NCBI RefSeq assembly: GCF_008806955.1
Contig: NZ_CP031727.1
Coordinates: 2,680,001 to 2,744,000, forward strand
Reading direction: 5' to 3'
DNA length: 64,000 bases
Source: Cellvibrio sp. KY-YJ-3
GTDB taxonomy: Bacteria > Pseudomonadota > Gammaproteobacteria > Pseudomonadales > Cellvibrionaceae
This document shows, in pieces, positions 44,147 through 53,204 of this stretch (its first letter is position 1; every line of letters starts with the position of its first letter). Position numbers and translations under genes: made by a program. Below the pieces are notes generated by a model, which was not told where the DNA came from, did not search any database, and saw only the letters and a list, made by a program, of their open reading frames with translations.

Positions 44147-45262
44147 TTATTCCTCGTCATCAAAGACAACAACACCTTTGGCGATACGGCCATTAATTAA
44201 ATCATCAAAACCCTGTGCTACATCTTCAATGCGATAGGTTTTAGTGACCAACTCGTCCAATTTTAATTGGCCCGCGCTATATAAATCCAAAATGCGTGGA
44301 AAATCCCGGTCGGGATTGCACATGCCATAAAGTGGATTAATATAAATTTTGTCCCATTCAAATAATTCACAGTCAAAATCAATGCGCTGCTCAATACCAC
44401 TGACTTGCACCGCCGTTCCGGCACTGCGAATAAGTTTGAGAGGTGCTGAGCCAAGCGCGGGAACGGCGGTGCATTCAAAGGCATAATCTGTTCCGCGTCC
44501 GCCGTTGATCGCACATACTTGCGCGGCTACTTCGTTAAAATCCTTATCGTCTCGCGTCGCTATGATACCGTGGGTCGCACCGAATTTTTTAGCTTGATCC
44601 AAGCGCTCGCTATTGATATCAATGGCTATAATTTTATTGGCGCCTGACAATTTTGCCGCTTGAATAACATTTAAGCCGACACCGCCGCAACCAATCACAC
44701 AAACAGATGAACCTAGCTTGACGTTGGCGGCATTGACTACAGAGCCCCAGCCCGTCATAACACCGCAACCAATAATTGATGCGGTGGCGTAGGGGATGTC
44801 GCAGTGAATTTTGACTACTGCAGATTCTTTAACAATAGTATGTTCAGACATAGTGCCGAGATGAAAAGAGCGTTCAATCGGCGCGCCCTGATGGCTTGCA
44901 GCTTCTGGGTGTGCATGTCCACAAAGGCCTTGCCCACAAACCGGTGAGTTTATCTCGCAGATGTGAGTATTTCCTTCGCGACATTGAAAACAGTGCCCAC
45001 AGGGAATTGCCCAATTTAAAATCACTCTGTCGCCAGCTTTTACTTTAGTTACTGCCGAACCAACGGAAACCACAATGCCGGCGCCTTCATGGCCAACGAT
45101 AAAAGGTTTGTTCCAAGTGTTGATGGAGTCCCAGTCGGTGTGGCAAATGCCCGATGCTTTTAATTTAATCAGCACCTCGTCTTGTGCCGGAGTACTAATG
45201 GCAATTGTGGTTAAATGGAAGTTTCCTTTGCCATCAGACAATATGGCTTTTGAATGAATCAT
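44147..45262 (-). CDS. Zinc alcohol dehydrogenase, class III / thiol-dependent formaldehyde dehydrogenase type
   Basis: 371 residues, the size of glutathione- or mycothiol-dependent formaldehyde dehydrogenases. Catalytic zinc site: GICHTDWD and GHEGAGIVV; structural zinc cysteines CGHCFQCREGNTHIC; coenzyme loop IGCGGVGLNVIQAA with IDINSE, indicating NAD. The CGVMTGWGSV segment is typical of class III enzymes. It heads an operon with the FrmB-like esterase and is divergent from an AraC regulator. Formaldehyde oxidation is the best guess; oxidation of a sugar aldehyde is possible. Confidence 0.85.
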   Translation of the reverse strand: MIHSKAILSDGKGNFHLTTIAISTPAQDEVLIKLKASGICHTDWDSINTWNKPFIVGHEGAGIVVSVGSAVTKVKAGDRVILNWAIPCGHCFQCREGNTHICEINSPVCGQGLCGHAHPEAASHQGAPIERSFHLGTMSEHTIVKESAVVKIHCDIPYATASIIGCGVMTGWGSVVNAANVKLGSSVCVIGCGGVGLNVIQAAKLSGANKIIAIDINSERLDQAKKFGATHGIIATRDDKDFNEVAAQVCAINGGRGTDYAFECTAVPALGSAPLKLIRSAGTAVQVSGIEQRIDFDCELFEWDKIYINPLYGMCNPDRDFPRILDLYSAGQLKLDELVTKTYRIEDVAQGFDDLINGRIAKGVVVFDDEE

Positions 45263-45440
45263 GAGAGTTAGCTCCAGTAATATTCGTGAAGTAGGTATTC
45301 AGTGAGTTAAAAACGAAATATATAGACTAAAATTAGTTTGATTTTCATTGTTGATGATCGGTCACAGCTAAAAAATATTGCTATCGCATTAAAAATATAA
45401 TCAACTTTGTTCCAAGAATATTGACTACTGGAAAATTAGC
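45263..45440. promoter_or_regulatory. Divergent promoter region between the dehydrogenase and araC-type genes
   Basis: 178 AT-rich bases that must contain both promoters. A partial motif CATTGTTGATGAT (about 45348) only loosely resembles the shared operator. No clear AraC half-sites could be fixed by eye. Confidence 0.4.
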
Positions 45441-46307
45441 ATGGGCAAAAACAACGTATATTGTGAGCCGTTTTGCATACAGCATGGTTATGATTTTGAA
45501 ATTCATCATGTGGTGTATTCGGAGGACTCTCCCTATTCCTGTTTTATGCATTTTCATGAAGTTCACGAACTTATCGTCTTTGATTCTATTGAGGGAACTT
45601 TTTTTTACAGTCAGGGCAAGTCAGCTTTGTGCGATCAGGATCTCGTCTTCACTCCCGCATTGGAAACCCATGATTTTGAGCTGTCATCGCGCAATAAATC
45701 CTGGTATATCATCCAGTTTTTACCTGCCCTTTTGCTGGCCCCTGGGTTAGAGCAGGCAGAAAATTTCTTTAAGTATGGGATGCATTTACGTCTAAAACCT
45801 GAGGATGCAAGTGCCATTCAAACCCTGTCAAAATGGCTGCTGGATTCCTATCGTGAATCGCCTTCCAGCAATCGCAGCCAGGCATTGTTGCGTGCGCTGT
45901 TAACCTGGGTGGCAGATCGTGCAACTCCGTTAAAACCTCCGCACTACGACACACTGTTAAAATCTTCCGGTTATATGAAGCTGGAACCGGTAATTAATTT
46001 ATTTCGCCACCATAAAAGTGTTGAGCTTTCCCTGGATCAGGCCGCGGAGTTGTGTTGTATCTCTCCTGCGTATTTTTCACGCTTGTTTAAATCCGTATTT
46101 CGCTGCAATTATTCTGACTACAATGTTAAACACCGGCTTTACAGCGCTGCACGAATGTTAAGTCAAAGCCAGTTTTCAATCACTGAGATCAGTTATGAAC
46201 TCAATTTTTCCAGCCCCTCCCATTTCATTTCCCAATTCAAAAAACTATTTGGCGTAACTCCAAAGAAATTCAAAACCACCATGCTACAGCGGGTTACCGA
46301 GCTCTAG
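45441..46307 (+). CDS. AraC-family transcriptional regulator with cupin sensor
   Basis: 288 residues. An N-terminal cupin-like sensor covers about 15-160 (FMHFHEVHELIVFDS, DLVFTPALETHDFEL). The C-terminal double HTH spans about 190-285 (SLDQAAELCCISPAYFSRLF, then YELNFSSPSHFISQFKKLFG, VTPKKFK). It is divergent from the dehydrogenase-esterase operon, so that pair is its most likely target, with the downstream GH50 gene as a second possibility. The inducer is unknown. Confidence 0.9.
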   Translation: MGKNNVYCEPFCIQHGYDFEIHHVVYSEDSPYSCFMHFHEVHELIVFDSIEGTFFYSQGKSALCDQDLVFTPALETHDFELSSRNKSWYIIQFLPALLLAPGLEQAENFFKYGMHLRLKPEDASAIQTLSKWLLDSYRESPSSNRSQALLRALLTWVADRATPLKPPHYDTLLKSSGYMKLEPVINLFRHHKSVELSLDQAAELCCISPAYFSRLFKSVFRCNYSDYNVKHRLYSAARMLSQSQFSITEISYELNFSSPSHFISQFKKLFGVTPKKFKTTMLQRVTEL

Positions 46308-46621
46308 ATCTGGTGCGTCATCATTGGTGTGTTGCAATAGATCCGCGTATTGAGCCGATTTAATGTAGCAAAATGCATCTGTTAGAAATGGCACGAATAA
46401 AGCCAGGAATGTCATTTATTTGATATACAGCGTACGCCTATGTCTGTATTTGATGACGGGTGTCTTAAGCGAGGTTGATAAAATGTCAGCATGGTGTATA
46501 TTGTTTATTGTTGACAAATTAGTGGCTGCAGCACTAAGGAAATTGGTTGTTTCATAAGGTTTTTTTAAGAAATCGCGATTATCAATAACACTTTAATATA
46601 TAAACTACAAACAGGTGATTC
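46308..46621 (+). promoter_or_regulatory. Upstream region of the GH50 gene with a variant operator
   Basis: 313 bases without a gene. ATTGTTGACAAA at 46507-46518 differs from the shared palindrome at two positions and lies 103 bases before the GH50 ATG. TTTATTGTTGACAAATT could also serve as a -35 region (TTGACA). Nothing else stands out. Confidence 0.45.
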
Positions 46622-49018
46622 ATGATGAACTCAAGTTATAAGCCTGATCGATCCATTACATTCTTTTTGAAAACCAGTGTGCTTAGTGTGGCTGCGCTGC
46701 TCTTAATCGCTTGTCAGGAAGAGACAGCAGATAAGGGCGCTGTTGTATCCGAGGTTAAGTCAATGCCTGCGGATAAGGTATTGTTTGATTTTGAGGGCGA
46801 GCAGTTACCAGCGGAAATCAGCTTTTTTAATGCTGAAGGTAGCTTGGTAAAAACAGCGGCGAACAATAATTCTGCCTCACAAGCGTTAAAAATAAAGTTT
46901 CACTCTGTTGAGCATGAATACACCTCTTTAGTTATCCAGCCAAAATCAGACGCGTGGAATTGGAGTGATCTTGGCGATGCCAGCCTTGCCTTTGATATAG
47001 CCAATGATGGCGATCATTCCGTGCAGCTATTTTTAGATGTGTCTGATGCAAAAGGTAATAACTTTACTCGCAGCGTTAGTGTGCCGGTAGGCAAGTCCCG
47101 AGTTTATTATTCCAAGTTAAGTGGCCACGATATGGTCAGTGCAAATCCGGATTCCAAGGTGGAGTTAAATGCGGCCTCAGGATTGCGCGGCAACCCGCCG
47201 ACCTGGTCTGGCGATGATGTGCAGTTCATCTGGATGTGGGGCGTTATGAATTTGGATTTGTCCGCTATTAAGCGCATATCCTTAAGTGTTCAATATGCTT
47301 TGCACGATAAAGAAATCACCCTCGACAATATTCGGGTTATTAAAAGCCCTGCAATGAATAAAGATTTCCTGGTCAATCTGGTCGATAAATTTGGCCAGCC
47401 AGCCAAAGTGGATTTTGCCGGTAAGATTCATTCTGAGGCAGAGTTGCAAGCAGCAACTCAGAGCGAGTTGAAAGAACTAAATAACGGCGCGCCATTAGCC
47501 GACAGATCTACATTTGGCGGTTGGAAAAATGGGCCTAAACAACCAGCAACAGGTTATTTTTATCCAAAAAAAGTCGATGGAAAATGGTGGTTGGTTGATC
47601 CAGAAGGCTATTTATATTTTGCCACCGGTTTGGATATCGTACGCTTGGCTAATGCTTACACTATGACTGGTTACGACTATGATGCATCGACTATTGAGCA
47701 GCGTCGCGCGGATGATCTGACTCCTGAAGATTCAAAAGATAAAATTGATATCAGTGAAGCTGCGCAAAAAACCCGTCATTTGGTTTCTAAAACCCGTGCC
47801 GATATGTTTGAGTGGTTGCCCAAGCACAGTGATCCTCTGGGCAATCATTACGACTACAATCGCGATGCTCACTCTGGCCCCTTACTCAAAGGTGAAGTAT
47901 TTAGTTTTTACAGTGCTAACCTTGAACGCAAATACGGTGAGTCTGAACCAGAATCCTATTTAAGACAGTGGGAAAAAGTCACTGTGGATCGTATGTTGAA
48001 TTGGGGTTTTACCTCGCTGGGAAACTGGACTGATCCAAAATTTTACAATAATCAACGTATTCCTTATTTTGCCAATGGTTGGATTATCGGTAACTTCAAA
48101 ACAGTTTCCAGTGGCAATGATTTTTGGGGCGGTTTGCCCGATCCATTTGATCCAATATTCAAAGAGCGCGCACTTGCCACGGCCAAGGCTATTGCTGAAG
48201 AAACTAAAAATAGCCCTTGGTGTGTCGGCGTATTTATTGATAACGAAAAAAGCTGGGGGCGCTCAGAAAGCAAAGAGTCTGAATATGGCATAGTGTTAAA
48301 TACACTGACTCGCGATGGAGCAGACTCACCAACGAAAAATAAATTTACCCAGTTGATGAAAGAAAAGTATGTGGATATAGCAGCATTAAATACCGCATGG
48401 GGAACCTCAGTTGAATCTTGGGATGCATTCCAAAAAGGTGTAAAAACTGGCATTAACAACGATATGCAACTGCAGGATTTTAGTCTGTTATTTACCCAGT
48501 ATGCTGAAGAGTATTTCAAAATTGTTGAGGGCGCCTTAACACAATATATGCCTAATCACCTGTATCTGGGTGTGCGCTTTGCAGATTGGGGAATGCCAAA
48601 AGATGTAGTTAAAGCAGCGGCAAAATACGCCGATGTTGTTAGCTATAACTTCTATAAAGAAGGTTTAACCAAAAATAAATGGACGTTTTTAGCAGAGCTG
48701 GATAAACCCAGTATTATCGGTGAATTCCACGTAGGCACAACGGAATCAGGTTTGTTTCATCCCGGCTTGGTGCATGCGGCCAATCAGGATGATCGCGCCA
48801 AAATGTATAAAGAGTACATGGAAACGGTTGTCGATAATCCCTATTTTATTGGCGCACATTGGTTCCAATATATGGATTCCCCAGTAACTGGCCGCTCCTA
48901 TGATGGTGAAAACTACAATGTAGGTTTTGTGTCGGTGACTGACACACCCTATGCACCTATGGTGAAAGCCGCCAAAGAGTTGCATGGCGAAATGTATACT
49001 CGCCGCGCGAAAAAATAA
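46622..49018 (+). CDS. GH50 beta-agarase, lipoprotein
   Basis: 798 residues (797 from the second ATG). Lipobox ALLLIAC gives a lipidated Cys near residue 31. An N-terminal jelly-roll module (about 45-245) precedes the GH50 barrel. Catalytic acid/base is Glu542 in FIDNEKSWG and nucleophile Glu701 in IIGEFHVG; other GH50 signatures are YFANGWIIGNFK, GLDIVRLANAYTMTGYD and AHWFQYMDSPVTGRSYDGEN. GH50 enzymes cleave beta-1,4 links of agarose, typically exo-acting to neoagarobiose. AGGTGA is placed six bases upstream. It is about 100 bases after a variant operator and is followed by a terminator. Confidence 0.93.
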   Translation: MMNSSYKPDRSITFFLKTSVLSVAALLLIACQEETADKGAVVSEVKSMPADKVLFDFEGEQLPAEISFFNAEGSLVKTAANNNSASQALKIKFHSVEHEYTSLVIQPKSDAWNWSDLGDASLAFDIANDGDHSVQLFLDVSDAKGNNFTRSVSVPVGKSRVYYSKLSGHDMVSANPDSKVELNAASGLRGNPPTWSGDDVQFIWMWGVMNLDLSAIKRISLSVQYALHDKEITLDNIRVIKSPAMNKDFLVNLVDKFGQPAKVDFAGKIHSEAELQAATQSELKELNNGAPLADRSTFGGWKNGPKQPATGYFYPKKVDGKWWLVDPEGYLYFATGLDIVRLANAYTMTGYDYDASTIEQRRADDLTPEDSKDKIDISEAAQKTRHLVSKTRADMFEWLPKHSDPLGNHYDYNRDAHSGPLLKGEVFSFYSANLERKYGESEPESYLRQWEKVTVDRMLNWGFTSLGNWTDPKFYNNQRIPYFANGWIIGNFKTVSSGNDFWGGLPDPFDPIFKERALATAKAIAEETKNSPWCVGVFIDNEKSWGRSESKESEYGIVLNTLTRDGADSPTKNKFTQLMKEKYVDIAALNTAWGTSVESWDAFQKGVKTGINNDMQLQDFSLLFTQYAEEYFKIVEGALTQYMPNHLYLGVRFADWGMPKDVVKAAAKYADVVSYNFYKEGLTKNKWTFLAELDKPSIIGEFHVGTTESGLFHPGLVHAANQDDRAKMYKEYMETVVDNPYFIGAHWFQYMDSPVTGRSYDGENYNVGFVSVTDTPYAPMVKAAKELHGEMYTRRAKK

Positions 49019-49046
49019 TAGCGTTTATGATTGTCTCAAAACGAAG

Positions 49047-49075
49047 GAGCTAGCCAGCAATGGTTGGCTCTTTTT
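49047..49075 (+). terminator. Terminator after the first GH50 gene
   Basis: An imperfect 10-bp stem GAGCTAGCCA / TGGTTGGCTC is followed by five T. Confidence 0.8.
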
Positions 49076-49151
49076 ATAACGATGAAACATCTGATCACTA
49101 AATCCAATACGGGTTTGCAATTTCCATAATGATAAATAATAGTGGATTTTT

Positions 49152-51509
49152 ATGACTGATTTTTTTTCACGTCGCGATGCATTAAAGCTGGCAGTTGCAG
49201 GCTTGGCAACTAGCGCTATTGGTTGTTCTGTAAACACGAGCACTGATAAGCCAGTAACACAACAATTACTTGATTCATCGGTAGCTGATAGCTGGGGCAA
49301 TAGCCATGATCGGGTATGGGTCGGTGGTAGCTATTGGGCTAACCCCATGGAGGATTGGCGTATTGTTAATGGCGGTGCAGAGTGTTTGAGTACCGGTGGT
49401 AATCGTAGTATTCACTCCCTGACTCATCAGCTGACAAACGCTTCGGGAATTTTTTCTCTTTCAGTTTGCCTTAAGCGAGTTAAACACGGTGAGCAAGATG
49501 GCGGTGGCGGTATTCGCATTGGTGTGAATAGTGATATTAAAGAATATCGCAGTAACTGTTTTGTGCAGAAAGGCTTTGACGCTGGAATTATTCATAATCA
49601 ACTTGCATTGGGCGATAAACGCGTCGAATTACTGCAAGCTTTGGGCGATGCAGAAGTTGAATTGAAACTCTCTGGCGAGCCGCGTATTGGTATCTACGCG
49701 TTAAAGTTTGAAGCAAGGTTAGTCGGCAGTGGAAAATTAATTGGCCAAATAGATGATTTGGTAGCAACCGATAACATCATGGGTAATGTCGCTGTGGTCA
49801 GCAACTTTGCAATTTCTTCGGAAATTGCCGCGAACCCGAAAGGCACCACCTATCGGTTTTCAAAGTGGACATTGCAAGGTGATGCATTTAACTATGTTCC
49901 AGAACAGAAGTTTGGTCCTATTTTATGGACTATGTACACACTTAACGATACACGTACAGATGAAGGCTTTGTATTGAAGTTAAGTGTATTAACTGGACCT
50001 ATGGGTGTGAATGATAGCAACGAGGTTGAGTTACAAATTGAAAAGTCCGGTCATTGGAAATCTTTGGCAAACGCTACGCTTGATTCAGATGCCTGGTTGG
50101 CAACATTTCGTATTGCTCATTGGAATGAAAAGGATGATGTAAATTATCGTGTGGTTTATCGCGAGCAGCGTCGTGATGGCAGTCATGTGCCAGATTATTT
50201 CACTGGTCTTATTAAGGCCAATCCTGTGGGGCGGAATTTGCATATGGCAGCACTGACTTGCCAAAATGATTATGCATTTCCCTATGCGCCGGTAGCAAGC
50301 AATGTTGCCAAATTGAATCCGGATTTAGTGTTTTTTTCCGGTGACCAACTCTATGAAAATCACGGTGGTTTTGGTTTTATTCGCACGCCCGCGGAGCCTG
50401 CCATTTTAAATTATTTGCGAAAATTTTATCAGTTTGGTTGGGCGTTTAGAGATGTGATGCGCAATGCGCCAACTATTTGTTTGCCTGATGATCACGATAT
50501 TTTGCAAGGTAATTTATGGGGTGAGGGCGGTGCTGCTGCGCCAACAGATGCACCTATTGCTGGTAATGTAGATGCTTGGGGTGGTTATGTAACGCCAGTC
50601 CATGTTGTTAATGTGGTACACAAAACCAATACGGCGCATCACCCGGAACCCTATGATGCAACCCCTACGCCGCGTGGTATAAGTGTTTATTACACCGATT
50701 TAGTATACGGCAATGTAGGCTTTGCGATTCTTGCTGATCGTCAGTGGAAGAGCGGCCCGGAACGGTTAAATATTCAAGTGGGAGTAACTGGGGAGGGTGA
50801 GGCCCCAACCTATATCAATCCCCAATTTGATCGTGCCGATTTACACCTGTTAGGAACCAAACAAGAAGAGTTCTTGGCGCAATGGGCTAATGATTGGCGC
50901 AGTCATTCATTAAAAGCTGTGTTAAGCCAAACTGTTTTTGCTGGTATATCAACACATCAACCGCTGCCTACCAAATATTTAAAATATGATTTTGACTCCA
51001 GCGGTTGGCCTGCCAGTGCACGCAATCGCGCAATTGAAATCATGCGCATATCAAAAGCGTTGCACATTTGTGGCGACACACATCTGGGTTCGTTGTGTCA
51101 ATACGGCGTTAATGCTCAGCGCGATAGTAACTGGGCCTTTTGTACACCTGCTATTGCAGCCGGTTGGCCAAGATGGTGGCGCCCTGATGATATCAAAATT
51201 CCTTTTGCTCATCGTCCTGTCCATGGTCACGCGCAAACTGGCGAATATTTGGATAGCTTCGGAAATAAAATTTATGTTTATGCTGTTGGTAATCCAGAAG
51301 TGGGTAAATCGCCTAATCGTTATATTCAAGCGCATGAAAAGGGCAGTGGCTTTGGTTTTATTGTGTTTGATACTGTCGCAAAAACCTATACCACTCAAGC
51401 GTTTAAATTCTTAGTGGACGTTGCAAGCAACAGATCGGAAAATCAATTTTTGGGTTGGCCGGTGACTATTCATCAAGACGAAAATATCGGGGTGAATAGT
51501 TTGAGCTAA
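49152..51509 (+). CDS. PhoD-like metallophosphoesterase-fold Tat lipoprotein
   Basis: 785 residues. A twin-arginine signal (FSRRDALKLAVAG) runs into a lipobox (SAIGC, Cys25), so it is exported folded and lipid-anchored. The N-terminal third looks like a laminin-G/concanavalin-type sandwich. The C-terminal part has PhoD-type metal motifs: Asp398 in FFSGDQLYE, Asp446/447 and His448 in LPDDHDILQG, Asp642 and His644 in GDTHLG. PhoD enzymes are phosphodiesterases needing Ca and Fe. Located between agarase genes, it may act on a substituted galactan (phosphate or sulfate ester) or simply scavenge phosphate; the sequence does not decide. Confidence 0.8.
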   Translation: MTDFFSRRDALKLAVAGLATSAIGCSVNTSTDKPVTQQLLDSSVADSWGNSHDRVWVGGSYWANPMEDWRIVNGGAECLSTGGNRSIHSLTHQLTNASGIFSLSVCLKRVKHGEQDGGGGIRIGVNSDIKEYRSNCFVQKGFDAGIIHNQLALGDKRVELLQALGDAEVELKLSGEPRIGIYALKFEARLVGSGKLIGQIDDLVATDNIMGNVAVVSNFAISSEIAANPKGTTYRFSKWTLQGDAFNYVPEQKFGPILWTMYTLNDTRTDEGFVLKLSVLTGPMGVNDSNEVELQIEKSGHWKSLANATLDSDAWLATFRIAHWNEKDDVNYRVVYREQRRDGSHVPDYFTGLIKANPVGRNLHMAALTCQNDYAFPYAPVASNVAKLNPDLVFFSGDQLYENHGGFGFIRTPAEPAILNYLRKFYQFGWAFRDVMRNAPTICLPDDHDILQGNLWGEGGAAAPTDAPIAGNVDAWGGYVTPVHVVNVVHKTNTAHHPEPYDATPTPRGISVYYTDLVYGNVGFAILADRQWKSGPERLNIQVGVTGEGEAPTYINPQFDRADLHLLGTKQEEFLAQWANDWRSHSLKAVLSQTVFAGISTHQPLPTKYLKYDFDSSGWPASARNRAIEIMRISKALHICGDTHLGSLCQYGVNAQRDSNWAFCTPAIAAGWPRWWRPDDIKIPFAHRPVHGHAQTGEYLDSFGNKIYVYAVGNPEVGKSPNRYIQAHEKGSGFGFIVFDTVAKTYTTQAFKFLVDVASNRSENQFLGWPVTIHQDENIGVNSLS

Positions 51510-51558
51510 TTGTTTAATTCCTATAGCTGATCATCCACATGTCTTTCTCTTCTTAAAG

Positions 51559-51585
51559 CTGCGGCCTTATGCCGCAGATTTTTTT
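51559..51585 (+). terminator. Terminator after the PhoD-like gene
   Basis: A 7-bp stem CTGCGGC / GCCGCAG with a 5-base loop, then A and seven T. Confidence 0.9.
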
Positions 51586-51621
51586 GTTTAGACGAAAAGG
51601 TTATTTTCCTGACTATTGAAT

Positions 51622-51634
51622 AATGTTAACAATT
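51622..51634 (+). promoter_or_regulatory. TGTTAACA-type operator before the GH16 pair
   Basis: AATGTTAACAATT, with a further TTAACAT directly after, lies 136 bases before the first GH16 ATG and follows a terminator, so it belongs to the GH16 promoter. Confidence 0.65.
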
Positions 51635-51770
51635 AACATATATTTGGGTTGTATTGATTAGACATAGATGTCGCCTGACTTATAAAAATAATAATTAACC
51701 TAGTTCAATTAACGTCATATCAACAAGCGTTTTTCCGTCCCGTATAAAAATAATTTCGTGGAGTTCTGTT

Positions 51771-53204
51771 ATGAAAAAGCATATTTCATGCTGTATTGCA
51801 TTAATGTTGAGTTCAGTAGCTTCGTTGGCTGCAGATTGGGATGCATATCCTGTGCCCGCTAGTGCAGGTGCTGGAAAAGTTTGGCAGCTACAACCTCAAT
51901 CCGATGAATTCAATTACAACTTCTCTGCAACCCCATCTGCAGCCACCTTCGGCGGTAAATGGACTAACTTTTATCACAATAGTTGGGAAGGGCCTGGGCC
52001 AACTCGTTGGATGCGCGAAAATACCTCAGTATCCGGCGGACAATTACAAATCAAAGCAACACGTGTTGCGGGTGAAACCAAAACCTACGACGTGGATTTA
52101 AATCTCGATGGGGTTAATGAGCAATTCACTTCTCCTGCTACGCGTGCTGGCTGCATCACCTCAACGACTAGAGTGAAATATCCGGTATTTGTTGAAGCGC
52201 GGGTAAAAATTGCCAATGCGGTAATGGCCTCTGATGTCTGGCTGCTCAGCCCTGACGACACAGAAGAAATTGATATTCTTGAGGCTTATGGTGGCAAAGC
52301 GGCGCGCAATGATTGGTTCGCGCAACGCTTGCATTTAAGCCATCACTTATTTATTCGCAATCCATTTACCGATTACCAACCGCGCGATGCCAGCACTTGG
52401 TACGCAGGGGCAGGGGTAACTTATTGGGCTGATAATTGGGTTCGTATAGGTGTGAATTGGGTTAGTCCAACCCGCCTTGAATATTATGTAAATGGCCAGT
52501 TAGTTAAAGTGATGGACAAACTGAATACCGTCAACGGCATTGATGGTATAGATCCGTGGAATATCACGGGTGGTAAAGGTATTACTAAAGAGATGGATAT
52601 CATTATCAATATGGAAGATCAAAATTGGAATGCAGCGCAAGGGCGCCAACCTACGGATGCTGAAATTACTAATGCAAGTAATCACACCTTTAAAGTGGAT
52701 TGGATTCGTGTTTATAAGCCTGTAACCGCAACAACCAGTTCATCGTCTAGTAATAGTAGCGCTGCTAGCAGTGCTTCAAGCAATACAGTTCAGCTGATCG
52801 ATTTCGCCAATTATTTTGATACAGGTAAGGTTACGGCGAGTGTTTCTGGCGATAACTATATTGGTTTTAATAAGTCCGGTGGCGGCAATATTAATTACAA
52901 CACGGTCGGTGATTGGGGTGATTATTTAGTGACACTGCCTAGCGACGGTAAATATAAATTTGAAATTATTACCGCATCGCCTATGACCAGCGGTCTTGGT
53001 GCAAAACTCATTATTGATGGAATTTATGTGGGAACCATCAGTGTGGGTTCTACCGGTGGGTGGGAGGTGTATAGCGCATTTGCGCTGGCTAATAGTATCT
53101 CCATTGGTGCTGGTACCCACACTGTGCGCATTGAAAGCACTGGTAGCAGCAGCTGGCAATGGAATGGCGATCAAATTCGAATTACTCGAGTTGGCTCACT
53201 CTAA
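51771..53204 (+). CDS. Secreted GH16 beta-agarase with one CBM6
   Basis: 477 residues. Signal peptide ends near SVASLAA. The GH16 domain (about 22-318) has the catalytic motif Glu166-Ile-Asp168-Ile-Leu-Glu171 within a DTEEIDILEAYG context and agarase-typical WMRENTSV and HHLFIRNPFTDYQPRD segments. A serine-rich linker (about 322-341) leads to a C-terminal CBM6 (about 342-477), a module that binds agarose chain ends in related enzymes. Endo-cleavage of agarose to neoagarooligosaccharides is expected. It is followed 78 bases later by a second GH16-CBM6 gene and is probably cotranscribed. Confidence 0.93.
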   Translation: MKKHISCCIALMLSSVASLAADWDAYPVPASAGAGKVWQLQPQSDEFNYNFSATPSAATFGGKWTNFYHNSWEGPGPTRWMRENTSVSGGQLQIKATRVAGETKTYDVDLNLDGVNEQFTSPATRAGCITSTTRVKYPVFVEARVKIANAVMASDVWLLSPDDTEEIDILEAYGGKAARNDWFAQRLHLSHHLFIRNPFTDYQPRDASTWYAGAGVTYWADNWVRIGVNWVSPTRLEYYVNGQLVKVMDKLNTVNGIDGIDPWNITGGKGITKEMDIIINMEDQNWNAAQGRQPTDAEITNASNHTFKVDWIRVYKPVTATTSSSSSNSSAASSASSNTVQLIDFANYFDTGKVTASVSGDNYIGFNKSGGGNINYNTVGDWGDYLVTLPSDGKYKFEIITASPMTSGLGAKLIIDGIYVGTISVGSTGGWEVYSAFALANSISIGAGTHTVRIESTGSSSWQWNGDQIRITRVGSL

